A stretch of DNA of 12,123 nt from Sphaerosporella brunnea. Taxonomy: Eukaryota; Ascomycota; Pezizomycetes; Pezizales; Pyronemataceae. Of the stretch, positions 1 to 7,139 are shown piece after piece (the stretch's first letter is position 1; every line of letters begins with the position of its first letter). Below the pieces are notes generated by a model that saw nothing but the letters and a program-made list of their open reading frames with translations, did not search any database and was not told the DNA's origin. Where the stretch lies: contig VXIS01000606.1 of NCBI GenBank assembly GCA_008704415.1, forward strand, positions 1 through 12,123. The letters run 5' to 3'. A program made the position numbers and the translations under genes.

Positions 1-11
1 GGACCGGGGCC

Positions 12-33
12 CCTGCAGGTTTTTACCTGCAGG
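12..33. repeat. 9-bp perfect inverted repeat in the PLE 3' region
   Basis: CCTGCAGGT (12-20) and ACCTGCAGG (25-33) are separated by TTTT. Each arm also contains the 8-bp palindrome CCTGCAGG. On the minus strand it lies about 310 bases past the RT stop codon, so it could be a terminal structure of the retroelement RNA or the start of unrelated flanking DNA. Confidence 0.7.
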
Positions 34-60
34 TTACCTTGCATATGCACAATAATCCCT

Positions 61-124
61 CATGCATCATGCATGCATGCTACAATGCAGCTGCATGCAC
101 TTACAGGGGGGGTGTGTGTGTGTG
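61..124. repeat. ATGCA-rich simple repeat, G7 run and (TG)6 microsatellite
   Basis: Positions 61-98 are dominated by overlapping GCATGCAT units. A run of seven G (106-112) is followed by six TG dinucleotides (113-124). On the retroelement strand this reads as (CA)n and a C run downstream of the RT stop. Simple repeats at the 3' end of a retroelement can mark the junction with target DNA; that is a guess here. Confidence 0.7.
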
Positions 125-228
125 CACCCACACCAGCTTGTGCTACCTAAAAAATCCGGAGCGACTGAGCCGCAGCGGAGCGTCTAGTGGGGCCCCCCCG
201 GAAGGGAGGGGCGCGTAGCGGAGGGGAA

Positions 229-285
229 GGAGCTAAACTCCAGCCGGTGTGTTAGCCTTTGGCTATTTCAAAGCGATAACGCTTT
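229..285 (-). repeat. Cluster of three short hairpins right after the RT stop codon
   Basis: Three perfect inverted repeats lie within 60 bases of each other. They are AAAGCG/CGCTTT with an ATAA loop (270-285), TAGCC/GGCTA with a 3-nt loop (253-265) and GGAG/CTCC with a 5-nt loop (229-241). On the minus strand they begin 55 bases past the TAA stop at 341, so they lie in the 3' untranslated region. PLE RTs must recognise their template RNA, and tandem stem-loops are a plausible recognition site (inference). Confidence 0.45.
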
Positions 286-340
286 AACAATCGGGATTAA
301 CCGACCGTAGGATTTTTTAAGTAACGCCACCATTATTGCC

Positions 341-3300
341 TTACCACTCTTCGCCTTCTGAATCAATCCAGAAGCCGGGAGTGTCCGGACTTGGGCGATA
401 GTTACTGTACCCAGTAACTTGGCTCGCATCGTCGTCGGGAATCGACTCTGCAGTATCGCACCAACCGGTCTTGATAAGTGCTTTGTTCCATCGAGCATAC
501 AGGTCCCCCATATTCTCGGTGCGTTTACGGCTTACCGTAAAACTTTGCTTATCAGATAACTTAGGTGGTACTTCATCACCCATGAAGTTCCACGTGGTTA
601 CCATCTTATCAAAGACCTCAGTCATGTTGACCGCGTCCCATGCGTTGTTAATTTGGCTTTTCAGAATAAACGTTGACTTAGCCTTGACCTCTACTTTCCC
701 TTCTTTCCTCATCTGCCAACGTTGATCTGCGTTCTTACTCAGCCAAGAGTTAACGACCTTGAGTGGATAGTCCCTACCGAGGTAGATTCTTTTCAAATCT
801 TCAACGGCATCAACAAATGTTCTCTTCGAAGAAGAGAGCGTTGCCAATCTACTCAATTCGCCGACGAAAGTACCTCTGTTCATCCAAAGAGGGTGCGCCG
901 ACGACCATGGTATACGTTCGAAGTGGTTTAGGGGCTTGCGGTATGGCTTGAAATCGATACCTGTTCCATCGTCAGAGACGGAGATTTCAATGTCCAGAAA
1001 GACTATTCTCTCTGCACTCCCTTCCCACTTAAATTCCAAACCGCGCGGAGGCAGTAGGATTGTTTTGGCATATTGTATAGCCGAGTCTAACGACTCGGCT
1101 ATAACTACCGCGAGTATATCATCAATGAACCTCCCGTAATATAATACATTAGGATCATCGAGCATGTGTTGCTCCGTTTCAGCTAGATAAAGATTCACCA
1201 AATCAGGGGAGCAAGCAACTCCCATGGCTAGTCCTTTCCGCTGGTGGAAGTACTCATGGTTGCCAGACCGATCAATGTATTTAAACACTAACCGATCATT
1301 TGCGATACGACACAATCTGGATACTAGTTCCATTCTCATAAAGAGTGTGTCCTCGGGTGTCTTCGAGTGACAGAATATCGCTCGTTGACATACGTCTGGA
1401 AGTGCATCCAGAGGTACATTCGTGTAGCAGGCAACAACGTCTGCTGTTAACAAGAATGCCCGCTTTCCTGTGGGTATCGCCAGTGATGAAAGCTTGACGG
1501 TAACTTCTCCGCTATTGCGGATAAGTGTCCTGCAACCAGTTATCGCTGGTTTGAGCATTTTGGATAGCATTTTAGCCGGAGGCCCCGACGTCACAGAGTG
1601 ACAAGGGATTATCGGACGAAAGGCAAACGGCTTCTTGTGGATTTTAGGTAACCCAGAGAACACTGGGAAATTCACAACCTTATCCTTTGCCGACCGCAAA
1701 AACTCCGCTTCTTGCTTAGAAAACTTATACGGGCCTTCTCTATCTTTCGATTTCGAAGAAGTTTCACCAGGAAGAAGTGCTTTTATAGCATTCCAAGTGT
1801 CGTAGTTCATATTTCTGGCTTCCTCCTCGGATATTCTTGCGAAGATCTCGGGTGAAGAAAACAGAAACTCCGAACACTTTTCATGATACCAGTCTAATGA
1901 CATCACCACAGCACCTAGGTTTTTATCCGATTTCGTGACTAACAGTTTATTATCAGCCAGGTATCGGTGAAGTTTTTTAACCATAGTCCTGTCATCTCGG
2001 ATTTCTGGCTGATCTGAATGAGGCATGAGTTGCTTTCTCAGGACCACTTCTCCTTCTATCAGACCCGCTTCAATGTGGTGAGCGACTTTACCATCGAACT
2101 CTTGCGGAGTATGATGTAAGTCGTAGTCTGGATCATAGGCTTGATCGATCTGATCTTTCAAAAAGTATTGCCAACGGACAGAATTTTTGAATTTTTCCCA
2201 ACTAGAAAAAACAAGATCAGAGGAAAAAGGTACATGCAGTAAATATCTCACACCAAGTGAGATCCAATTTTTCACCTCCGGCGACAAATTGACCCCTTCC
2301 AAGCAATGCACAGATTTTGAGTGCGACCTAGCTTCCAGAACATCTATTGGAATCTTAGCCCTCACTATGCTAACAGCTGCTGAAAATGGGATTTCGCACA
2401 TATCATCAGGGTAGGAATTCGCCTCCTCCCATCGAAATGGGATTTGGGAAACTAGGAGGATTTTCCTCCGGATTTCTTTCCCCCGTTTTTCTTCGGCTTC
2501 TTCGAAATCCCTCCCTTTTGCGTGGGCGCCGGTCGTTTCTTGCCGGCGTTTTTTTGTTGGGGCTTGCCCCGCGACTTGCTCACCGATTTTCCTTTTTCGG
2601 GAGCCACGCGTTTTTTCTGGCCGTTCTCTGGAACGAGAGTCAGTTAGCGTTTCTCCTTCGTTATTCACGGGTGGAAACAACTCACTTTGTTTGGCCAGGG
2701 TCGACTGCACAGCAGCTCGCACACGAGCATCAAAGTCCGCGTTCCGAGCATTTAAGGAGGCGATGGCATCTTCCTCCACTGCCGTGGCAGCTTTTTTGAT
2801 CGATAGTTTTTTAATAGCCTTCTCAAGTTCCTCGAGATCACGATTTCTCGTGATGTCGATCACCCTGGCGGCAGGCCTGGGTGCATCCCAAACCGCGATA
2901 TCTCTATCGGATTTGAGCCACGTCTCTTCCTTGTCTCCGCTTTGGCCAAAGCGGAAACGAGACGCGGGGATGGTTGATGGTTCCGCTGACCCTGACGGGC
3001 CTGCGGTGGGAGTGTCGGCCCCCGTAACCATCTCTACATCCTCAATGATAGTTTCCCCAAGGGGAAACTTACCGTCTGCTCCCTTATAAAAAGAGAGCTG
3101 ACGTTCGTAAACGCGTTCCATCGCGTTTACGATATCATTCCAGTACGCCTTCGGTTGAAGGCGCGCCTCCAGCACTAGAAGTTCTTCCCGCTTGGCGTCG
3201 ATGGCAGCCGTCAACAAATCCGATCGGTAGGCTGACCAGAGGTTGCGCATTTTTACCAAGCGGGCTTTCGCTTCCGGCACCGTCTCCGCATGTTCCGAGA

Positions 3301-3598
3301 ACTCCTTTGTGAACAAGAACGATGGTTCATGAACACACTCGATTTGCGGAGGGAATGTTCCTTTCGACTGATGGTGTCGAAACGTCTGGAACACCTTGTT
3401 GACTCTCCCATACTTTTCAGTAATGTCCGAGAGAGTGTTGAAGATGTCCCTGGCAGTGGAGCGATAAGCCGTCGGGAGGATGTCGACGCATTCCTTGACT
3501 GAGGTAATCGCATTAAACGCGACTTGACGAGAGCCGCGTTTGGTGATGTCGGCAACCATGGTTGCGATGGGAGGCATGGGAGAGGCAAGACGAGACAT
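341..3598 (-). CDS. Penelope-like element reverse transcriptase, 1085 aa, no endonuclease domain
   Basis: This is an uninterrupted ORF whose first ATG is at 3598 (context CACCATCATGT); the upstream in-frame extension has no ATG. Residue positions count from that Met. Residues 1-330 are a helical, coiled-coil-prone N-terminal extension. A bipartite basic stretch, RKRK...KKRR (about 333-352), is a likely nuclear signal. KSDKNLGAVV (556-565) is the PLE counterpart of the DKG motif, and LPKIHKKPFAFRPI (650-663) is the RT2 region. TADVVACYT (718-726) carries the first catalytic Asp. QRKGLAMGVACSPDLVNLYL (786-805) is motif B, and GRFIDDI (822-828) holds the catalytic Asp pair. FLDIEI is at 867-872, followed by the KPLNHF...P thumb block from 888. 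The last 100 residues show neither GIY-YIG nor a Cys-rich finger, and the N-terminus lacks them too. Motifs C and B look competent, so the copy may encode an active enzyme. Telomerase-related RT biology is family knowledge; activity is inference. Confidence 0.93.
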   Translation of the reverse strand: MSRLASPMPPIATMVADITKRGSRQVAFNAITSVKECVDILPTAYRSTARDIFNTLSDITEKYGRVNKVFQTFRHHQSKGTFPPQIECVHEPSFLFTKEFSEHAETVPEAKARLVKMRNLWSAYRSDLLTAAIDAKREELLVLEARLQPKAYWNDIVNAMERVYERQLSFYKGADGKFPLGETIIEDVEMVTGADTPTAGPSGSAEPSTIPASRFRFGQSGDKEETWLKSDRDIAVWDAPRPAARVIDITRNRDLEELEKAIKKLSIKKAATAVEEDAIASLNARNADFDARVRAAVQSTLAKQSELFPPVNNEGETLTDSRSRERPEKTRGSRKRKIGEQVAGQAPTKKRRQETTGAHAKGRDFEEAEEKRGKEIRRKILLVSQIPFRWEEANSYPDDMCEIPFSAAVSIVRAKIPIDVLEARSHSKSVHCLEGVNLSPEVKNWISLGVRYLLHVPFSSDLVFSSWEKFKNSVRWQYFLKDQIDQAYDPDYDLHHTPQEFDGKVAHHIEAGLIEGEVVLRKQLMPHSDQPEIRDDRTMVKKLHRYLADNKLLVTKSDKNLGAVVMSLDWYHEKCSEFLFSSPEIFARISEEEARNMNYDTWNAIKALLPGETSSKSKDREGPYKFSKQEAEFLRSAKDKVVNFPVFSGLPKIHKKPFAFRPIIPCHSVTSGPPAKMLSKMLKPAITGCRTLIRNSGEVTVKLSSLAIPTGKRAFLLTADVVACYTNVPLDALPDVCQRAIFCHSKTPEDTLFMRMELVSRLCRIANDRLVFKYIDRSGNHEYFHQRKGLAMGVACSPDLVNLYLAETEQHMLDDPNVLYYGRFIDDILAVVIAESLDSAIQYAKTILLPPRGLEFKWEGSAERIVFLDIEISVSDDGTGIDFKPYRKPLNHFERIPWSSAHPLWMNRGTFVGELSRLATLSSSKRTFVDAVEDLKRIYLGRDYPLKVVNSWLSKNADQRWQMRKEGKVEVKAKSTFILKSQINNAWDAVNMTEVFDKMVTTWNFMGDEVPPKLSDKQSFTVSRKRTENMGDLYARWNKALIKTGWCDTAESIPDDDASQVTGYSNYRPSPDTPGFWIDSEGEEW

Positions 3599-3673
3599 GA
3601 TGGTGGCAGGTGGTGGGTGTTGGTGAGGACTCAAAGGTTGGGTTGCTGGTTTTTGACGATAAAAAGTCTACGA

Positions 3674-3692
3674 CCCCGAGCGAAGCGAGGGG
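3674..3692. repeat. GC-rich hairpin in the PLE leader
   Basis: CCCC (3674-3677) pairs with GGGG (3689-3692). It is followed by tandem G/A oppositions and a GC/GC pair closing a GAA loop. It lies between the ribozyme cleavage site and the RT start codon, so it would sit in the 5' leader of the cleaved RNA. The function is unknown. Confidence 0.5.
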
Positions 3693-3732
3693 GAGTCTAA
3701 AAAAACCGAAGCGTAAAAAAGGAGGAAGAGTT

Positions 3733-3817
3733 GTATCGTTGAAACCGGACGTTTCTACACTAGATGCCTTGTGTAGAGATGTTTCGTTGTGATGCTACAA
3801 CTCTTCAGCGGCGATAC
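3733..3817 (-). ncRNA. Hammerhead self-cleaving ribozyme (type I) in the PLE leader
   Basis: Read on the minus strand. Stem I 5' arm is GUAUCG-CCG (3817-3809). The core CUGAAGA (3808-3802) fits CUGANGA. Stem II is GUUGU/ACAAC (3801-3797 with 3790-3786), with loop AGCAUC (3796-3791). GAAA follows at 3785-3782. Stem III is twelve positions, ACAUCUCUACAC (3782-3771) against GUGUAGAAACGU (3760-3749), with two A/C mismatches and a 10-nt loop. The cleavage triplet is GUC, with the H17 nucleotide at 3748. Stem I 3' arm is CGG (3747-3745), a six-base bulge UUUCAA (3744-3739), then CGAUAC (3738-3733). All conserved positions match, including G10.1-C11.1, A15.1-U16.1 and C15.2-G16.2. The stem I bulge is placed where hammerheads contact loop II. 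Cleavage between 3748 and 3747 would leave a 149-nt leader before the RT start. Hammerheads in PLEs, with monomer-competent forms in fungi, are published knowledge; activity here is untested. Confidence 0.88.
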
Positions 3818-3839
3818 TGCCCTGGATATATACTCACGG

Positions 3840-3860
3840 TCCAGCCATGGCTTGGCTGGA
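3840..3860. repeat. 8-bp inverted repeat upstream of the ribozyme
   Basis: TCCAGCCA (3840-3847) and TGGCTGGA (3853-3860) form a perfect 8-bp stem with a 5-nt loop. It lies just 5' of the hammerhead on the minus strand, so it would belong to the RNA piece released by cleavage. It may be part of a structured flanking repeat of the PLE. Confidence 0.6.
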
Positions 3861-3877
3861 GTTATCCTAATACCGAG

Positions 3878-3902
3878 GGTGGTGTGGGTGCCCCACACCA
3901 CC
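3878..3902. repeat. 11-bp perfect inverted repeat, GTG-rich
   Basis: GGTGGTGTGGG (3878-3888) and CCCACACCACC (3892-3902) are perfect complements separated by 3 nt, giving a very stable hairpin on either strand. A related GTGTGGGTGCAC stretch occurs on the minus strand in the 3' flank of the same element (about 119-133). The two could be diverged pieces of PLE flanking repeats, but the shared length is short. Confidence 0.7.
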
Positions 3903-3904
3903 AC

Positions 3905-4745
3905 TGAAAATCCTAAATCGCGCAAAGTGACCAATATCGCGGGTCAGGAGGCAAGAAGAATCCATGGTCCGTGTATTCAACCCTGTCCCAGTTCCACCCT
4001 CGAGGTTTCTTCACTCGTAACACCAGAAAATGCATCCATCCTTGTGTTCTCCATCGTCCGTATTACCGACTCTATCATTACCTGAGGCTCTATTGTTGTT
4101 CCCACGTCTCTTTGTCTCGACAGTAGGTGAGGACTGAACAGCGCATCGTGCATAATTGTTCCACCCCCTGGAGTAGCACCCATGATTGCATCTGCTGGTG
4201 AAAACAGCTCCCCATGGGCCACTGGCTATTTTGGAAGCAGCGGTCTTTGCGATTGCGACAACATGTTGAAATTTGTTGTTTGGATTAACGTTGGCCACCT
4301 GCGAACCGCAACTTCATTGCCTGCATATTATTTCTGCCAATTGAGACCGCGTAATCACATGGCGATCTTGGCGCTCGGCGACATGCTCAGTGAAAGCTGG
4401 TTAACGAAGACAATCTTAGCACATGACGTATATGGAGATGCGATGGAGACGGCTCACAACGCAACATCTCTCTGCGACATATCCTTTAAAGAAGTCCACC
4501 AAAATTTATTTCAAGAAACTGCTTGCAGTATCCCGTTGCAAAAATAGACCGCTGATTTCAAACTCAGACTCCAGTTAATCGTGAGCGCACCAGTCCGGCA
4601 AGGTAGACAAACCAGCACTACTTGTTCAACTGTTTTTGGCTCCAAAATGGGCAATTACTGAAGCGCAGTATTGCTGGCTGCTGTGTGAGGTTGCTGCTGA
4701 GGCGTTGGGACAGTTGTTGCTGTGGTCTCCTTCTCGATGTGCTGT
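3905..4745. other. Region without a recognised gene
   Basis: No conserved protein family is visible on either strand. Two overlapping minus-strand frames (3977-4222 and 4011-4298) and one plus-strand frame (4182-4547) stay open for 80-121 codons, but none has recognisable motifs, convincing splice continuity or neighbours that explain it. The part next to 3905 may still belong to the retroelement's 5' flank. The part before 4746 is the insertion target of the Harbinger element. Confidence 0.4.
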
Positions 4746-4905
4746 TTAGGCCCCGTTTGGCTGCCCAAAAATCGATAGCAATTAGTCGCAATTTTTCGTC
4801 AATCGCCGATTTGAAAAATCGCCGCTCGCCACCCCGTTTGGCGACCCTCTTGGCCATCTCAAGAATCATTGCTTGGACATTGATTATTGTCCAAAAACTG
4901 GAAAA

Positions 4906-4932
4906 AAAAAAGTAGCTCGGAGCTACTTTTTT
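4906..4932. repeat. 13-bp near-perfect palindrome inside the Harbinger element
   Basis: AAAAAAGTAGCTC (4906-4918) and GAGCTACTTTTTT (4920-4932) are perfect complements around one G. On the plus strand the second arm ends in T6, so an RNA copy would look like a stem followed by a U tract. It may be a nested tiny foldback or a subterminal structure; no role is evident. Confidence 0.6.
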
Positions 4933-5105
4933 GTGAGTTTTTGCGCGATTCCCAGCCTAACCTGCCCCGTTCACCACCACAACACCGCTTGTCATAATAC
5001 CGTACAAATTCAAAGTCCTTTCACCCGCACTGTCAACCCTACCCTGCGCTTGATCCGCCTCCAAGAAAAAAATTTCGTCACTTTTGGACACACTTTTCCC
5101 GTCAG

Positions 5106-5375
5106 ATGGCTGTAGCAGCCGCACAAGAATTGGCCTGGATGTACAATAAAGAGCCATGTCGCACCTCCAAGCTGACGGAAGCGGAGTATATTAAAGAACT
5201 ACGGAATGGCCATCAAAGGTGAGCATATGAGGTGTTTCGCATGCCACTCAATATATTTGAAGATCTCTGCACTTGTCGTGAAAACGTGCGCCGTCAAACT
5301 ATGTGGAGAGAGTATGGGTTCTGGTGGTGTCGCACGAGCTCCGATTCACTGGCAGCTGCCAACCGGCAGCGCTGA
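5106..5375 (+). pseudogene. Remnant of PIF/Harbinger transposase N-terminus, in-frame stop
   Basis: From the ATG at 5106 one frame reads EPCRTSKLTEAEYIKELRNG..., an in-frame TGA at 5220-5222, then AYEVFRMPLNIFEDLC, and ends at TGA 5373-5375. The pattern RTS.LT..YI.EL..GH followed by FRMP...F..L is the conserved start of PIF/Harbinger transposases, ahead of the DDE domain. The DDE catalytic core is absent. The stop could come from a CpG CGA to TGA transition. The same bases (AGGTGAG) also look like a splice donor, but homology continues in the same frame directly after the stop, which favours a nonsense mutation. It sits inside the element bounded by perfect inverted repeats, in left-to-right orientation. 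Confidence 0.72.
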
Positions 5376-5483
5376 CGACAGCCGTCGATTGTGGAAACCC
5401 GTAGAAATTCGCAAAAGTGGAAATAATCAAAGCGCGAAAATCACTACGGTTTTTTTCCTGTCCGGCAGCCAAACGGGGCCTTA

Positions 5484-6008
5484 AGGGTTTCTGTCACGCG
5501 AACTTTACTTACTCATTTTTTCTTCACCCACCACCTTTCCCCAGGCGCCTCCTTACTGGTCGGCTTCCACTAGTTTCGCGCCGTCGAAATTGCCTTATGG
5601 CCGAGATAATACGGTAGATCGAGCGGCTAAATCCGGCCCACGGCCACAAATACATCATCTGCAGAAATCAATGTCGTGCCCAGGCGCCGGCAAGCCAATG
5701 GCTGGCCAAAGATGGAGCATTCGCTTTCTCGCCTAAAAAACAGCCAATAGCCGATTGATATCGCCCGCAATTGTGCAGACGTCCGTTTTTGTGGAATACA
5801 CATAGATATGTAGCAATGTCCGTGCGGGTAGGGGACACGTGAAATAGGATTGTAGCAGCCGCAGCAGACAGCAAAGCACAGAAGGGAGTGCGGGAGGCCT
5901 TCCCGAGACAAACCCGCGATTGCTCCTACCTACCTACATCCACTCCTCACCCACTCTCTTTCTTTCTGATTCTACCTCCTTCCAGAACCCCCCCCCAAAA
6001 AAAAGACC
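5484..6008 (+). promoter_or_regulatory. Intergenic region and pyrimidine-rich leader of the acidic-protein gene
   Basis: No gene is recognisable here. The last 90 bases before the ATG at 6009 are strongly CT-rich (5917-5990), then a C9 run and an A8 run. CT-rich tracts near the transcription start are common in fungal promoters without a clear TATA box, and none is evident here. The short open frames on the minus strand of this stretch have no recognisable features. Confidence 0.4.
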
Positions 6009-6517
6009 ATGGCCGCAACAAAACGTACCCGCGCCACTCGCGACGATGAAGACAGCGAGCTTGAAGCCCTACCCTCGGACGAGAGCGAAGAGGAGGATGA
6101 GTAGGTGCCCTATGTTTTTTTTTTTTCTCCTCCCGCATCATTGACTCCGAGTGCCTGGGCACAGGTACCAAGAGACCGAAGACGAAGAGGAAGCTTCCGC
6201 CAACAACAGCGATGACGAGGAAGCCAGCGACGATGATCACGACGCGAAGCCTACTGCGGCCTCGTCGCGGCCGAAGCGGCGCAGGATAGAGAAGGAGCCC
6301 GAGCCTGAATCTGACGAGGAGGAGGAGGAGGAGGAGGAGGCGGAAGAAGAAGAGGGTAGGCTTTTCTTCGTTAGATCTGTCATGTGGAATAGGTACTCAT
6401 TCATCGCTTACAGACGCTGAGCCCCCCGCAAAGACCGAGAAGAAGAAGGAGAAGCCTTCCACCACCAAGGCAGCAGTTGTTGCTGCGAGCGATGATGAAG
6501 ATGACGATGCAAAATAG
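6009..6517 (+). CDS. Small highly acidic nuclear-type protein, 128 aa, three exons
   Basis: Exons are 6009-6100, 6165-6355 and 6414-6517. Introns are 64 bp (GTAGGT..ACAG, with TTGAC as likely branch site and a T-rich tract) and 58 bp (GTAGGC..ACAG). Splicing is required: without it the first exon meets TAG at 6102-6104. The protein begins MAATKRTRATRDDEDSELEA and is dominated by Asp/Glu/Ser, with SDESEEEDE near residues 23-31 and an eight-Glu run at 82-89. A basic patch RPKRRRI (66-72) looks like a nuclear signal. The C-terminus has a Lys-rich segment (101-108) and ends in DDEDDDAK. Alternating acidic blocks and basic patches are typical of histone chaperones and nucleolar proteins, but no family motif (for example the CHZ motif) is visible, so no function is assigned. 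The ATG context GACCATGG is strong. Confidence 0.75.
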
Positions 6518-6820
6518 GCCAATTGGTATTTACGCCATTTACATAAGTAGAAATCCCGTGCAGACTGACCATATCTCAACGTAACGCAATTGATCCCAAG
6601 AAGCGATGGTTCATTTTATACCTATCGGATCGAAAAATTGAGGTTCGAAGTGCAGCGCGATTCCTGCTAGCGTTTATGTGGTGTACCTACCTAGTTCCAA
6701 TTTCCAAAGATGCGACCATGCTAGTAAACGAAAGCAATCCATTGATCAATCTCGATTCGCCATCAGTTATACGCTATTTACGTCTTCAAGTGTGAGGGCG
6801 ATGCCATAACACACATAACA

Positions 6821-6826
6821 AATAAA
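6821..6826 (+). terminator. Possible polyadenylation signal AATAAA
   Basis: An AATAAA hexamer lies 304 bases past the stop codon of the acidic-protein gene, in the 622-bp space between two convergent genes (6518-7139). Nothing else coding is visible in that space. Fungal poly(A) signals are loose, so this is only a candidate. Confidence 0.3.
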
Positions 6827-7139
6827 GCGGATCGTTTGGGACGGGCCGCCCTCCTTTCATGATCACACGGCAAGGAAATGTGCATTAAGAAGTGTGTATT
6901 TCGATTAGATGCGCGGGTTTTTTTGCTCAGTGCTTCTCATGACAACCAATCACCCTTTCCATTAGGTAACATTCAACTTCCAGCAAAGTAGCAAGCACGC
7001 ACTCCATGCTATTTACATTATTACGCCACATCGCTTCTAAACGATAAGAATAACTCGCGTTATCCCCACAGCGAAAGATAGTGACCACTAAGCAAGTACC
7101 CGCACGCTCCCGTCAAAATGAACTGATGATAGTTCGCCA

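Larger units (their letters stand above)
1..3902 (-). mobile_element. Penelope-like retroelement (endonuclease-minus, Coprina-like), boundaries uncertain
   Basis: The unit consists of a hammerhead-containing structured leader, one long reverse-transcriptase ORF and a hairpin-rich 3' region, all read on the minus strand. The RT has PLE-type motifs and no GIY-YIG domain, which matches the endonuclease-deficient PLE branch known from basidiomycetes (Coprina) and rotifers (Athena). Both ends are uncertain. The 3' end may lie beyond position 1, and the 5' end is placed after the last leader hairpin only for convenience. No telomeric TTAGGG or CCCTAA array is visible, although endonuclease-minus PLEs are known for telomeric insertion. 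No clear flanking repeat pair (pLTR) was found. Confidence 0.75.
4749..5480 (+). mobile_element. Non-autonomous PIF/Harbinger element (732 bp) with TTA target duplication
   Basis: The perfect 17-bp terminal inverted repeat GGCCCCGTTTGGCTGCC spans 4749-4765, and its complement spans 5464-5480. The element is flanked directly by TTA on both sides (4746-4748 and 5481-5483), the 3-bp TWA-type duplication typical of PIF/Harbinger insertion. The GGSCC..GTTTGG terminus resembles PIF/Tourist ends. The left end has AATCG-type subterminal repeats (about 4768-4822) and an internal copy of the terminal motif, CCCCGTTTGGC, at 4832-4842. The interior holds a decayed transposase start (5106-5375) but no room for a full transposase or Myb-like ORF. 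It is therefore a deletion derivative mobilised in trans, if at all. Confidence 0.88.

Noticed and set aside
2380..2420. CUGAUGA followed by GAAA on the minus strand inside the RT ORF
   Set aside because: The bases between the two boxes do not form a stem II, and the segment is coding; a chance match to hammerhead boxes.
2386..3089. Two plus-strand frames of over 130 codons
   Set aside because: They lie antisense to the intact RT ORF and have no protein family features.
3977..4298. Overlapping minus-strand frames of 81 and 95 codons
   Set aside because: No family motif, no supporting splice sites and two frames open at once; not enough for a gene call.
5370..5400. CTGACGA ... GAAA on the plus strand
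   Set aside because: Only two base pairs are possible for stem II and no stem III with a UH cleavage site follows.
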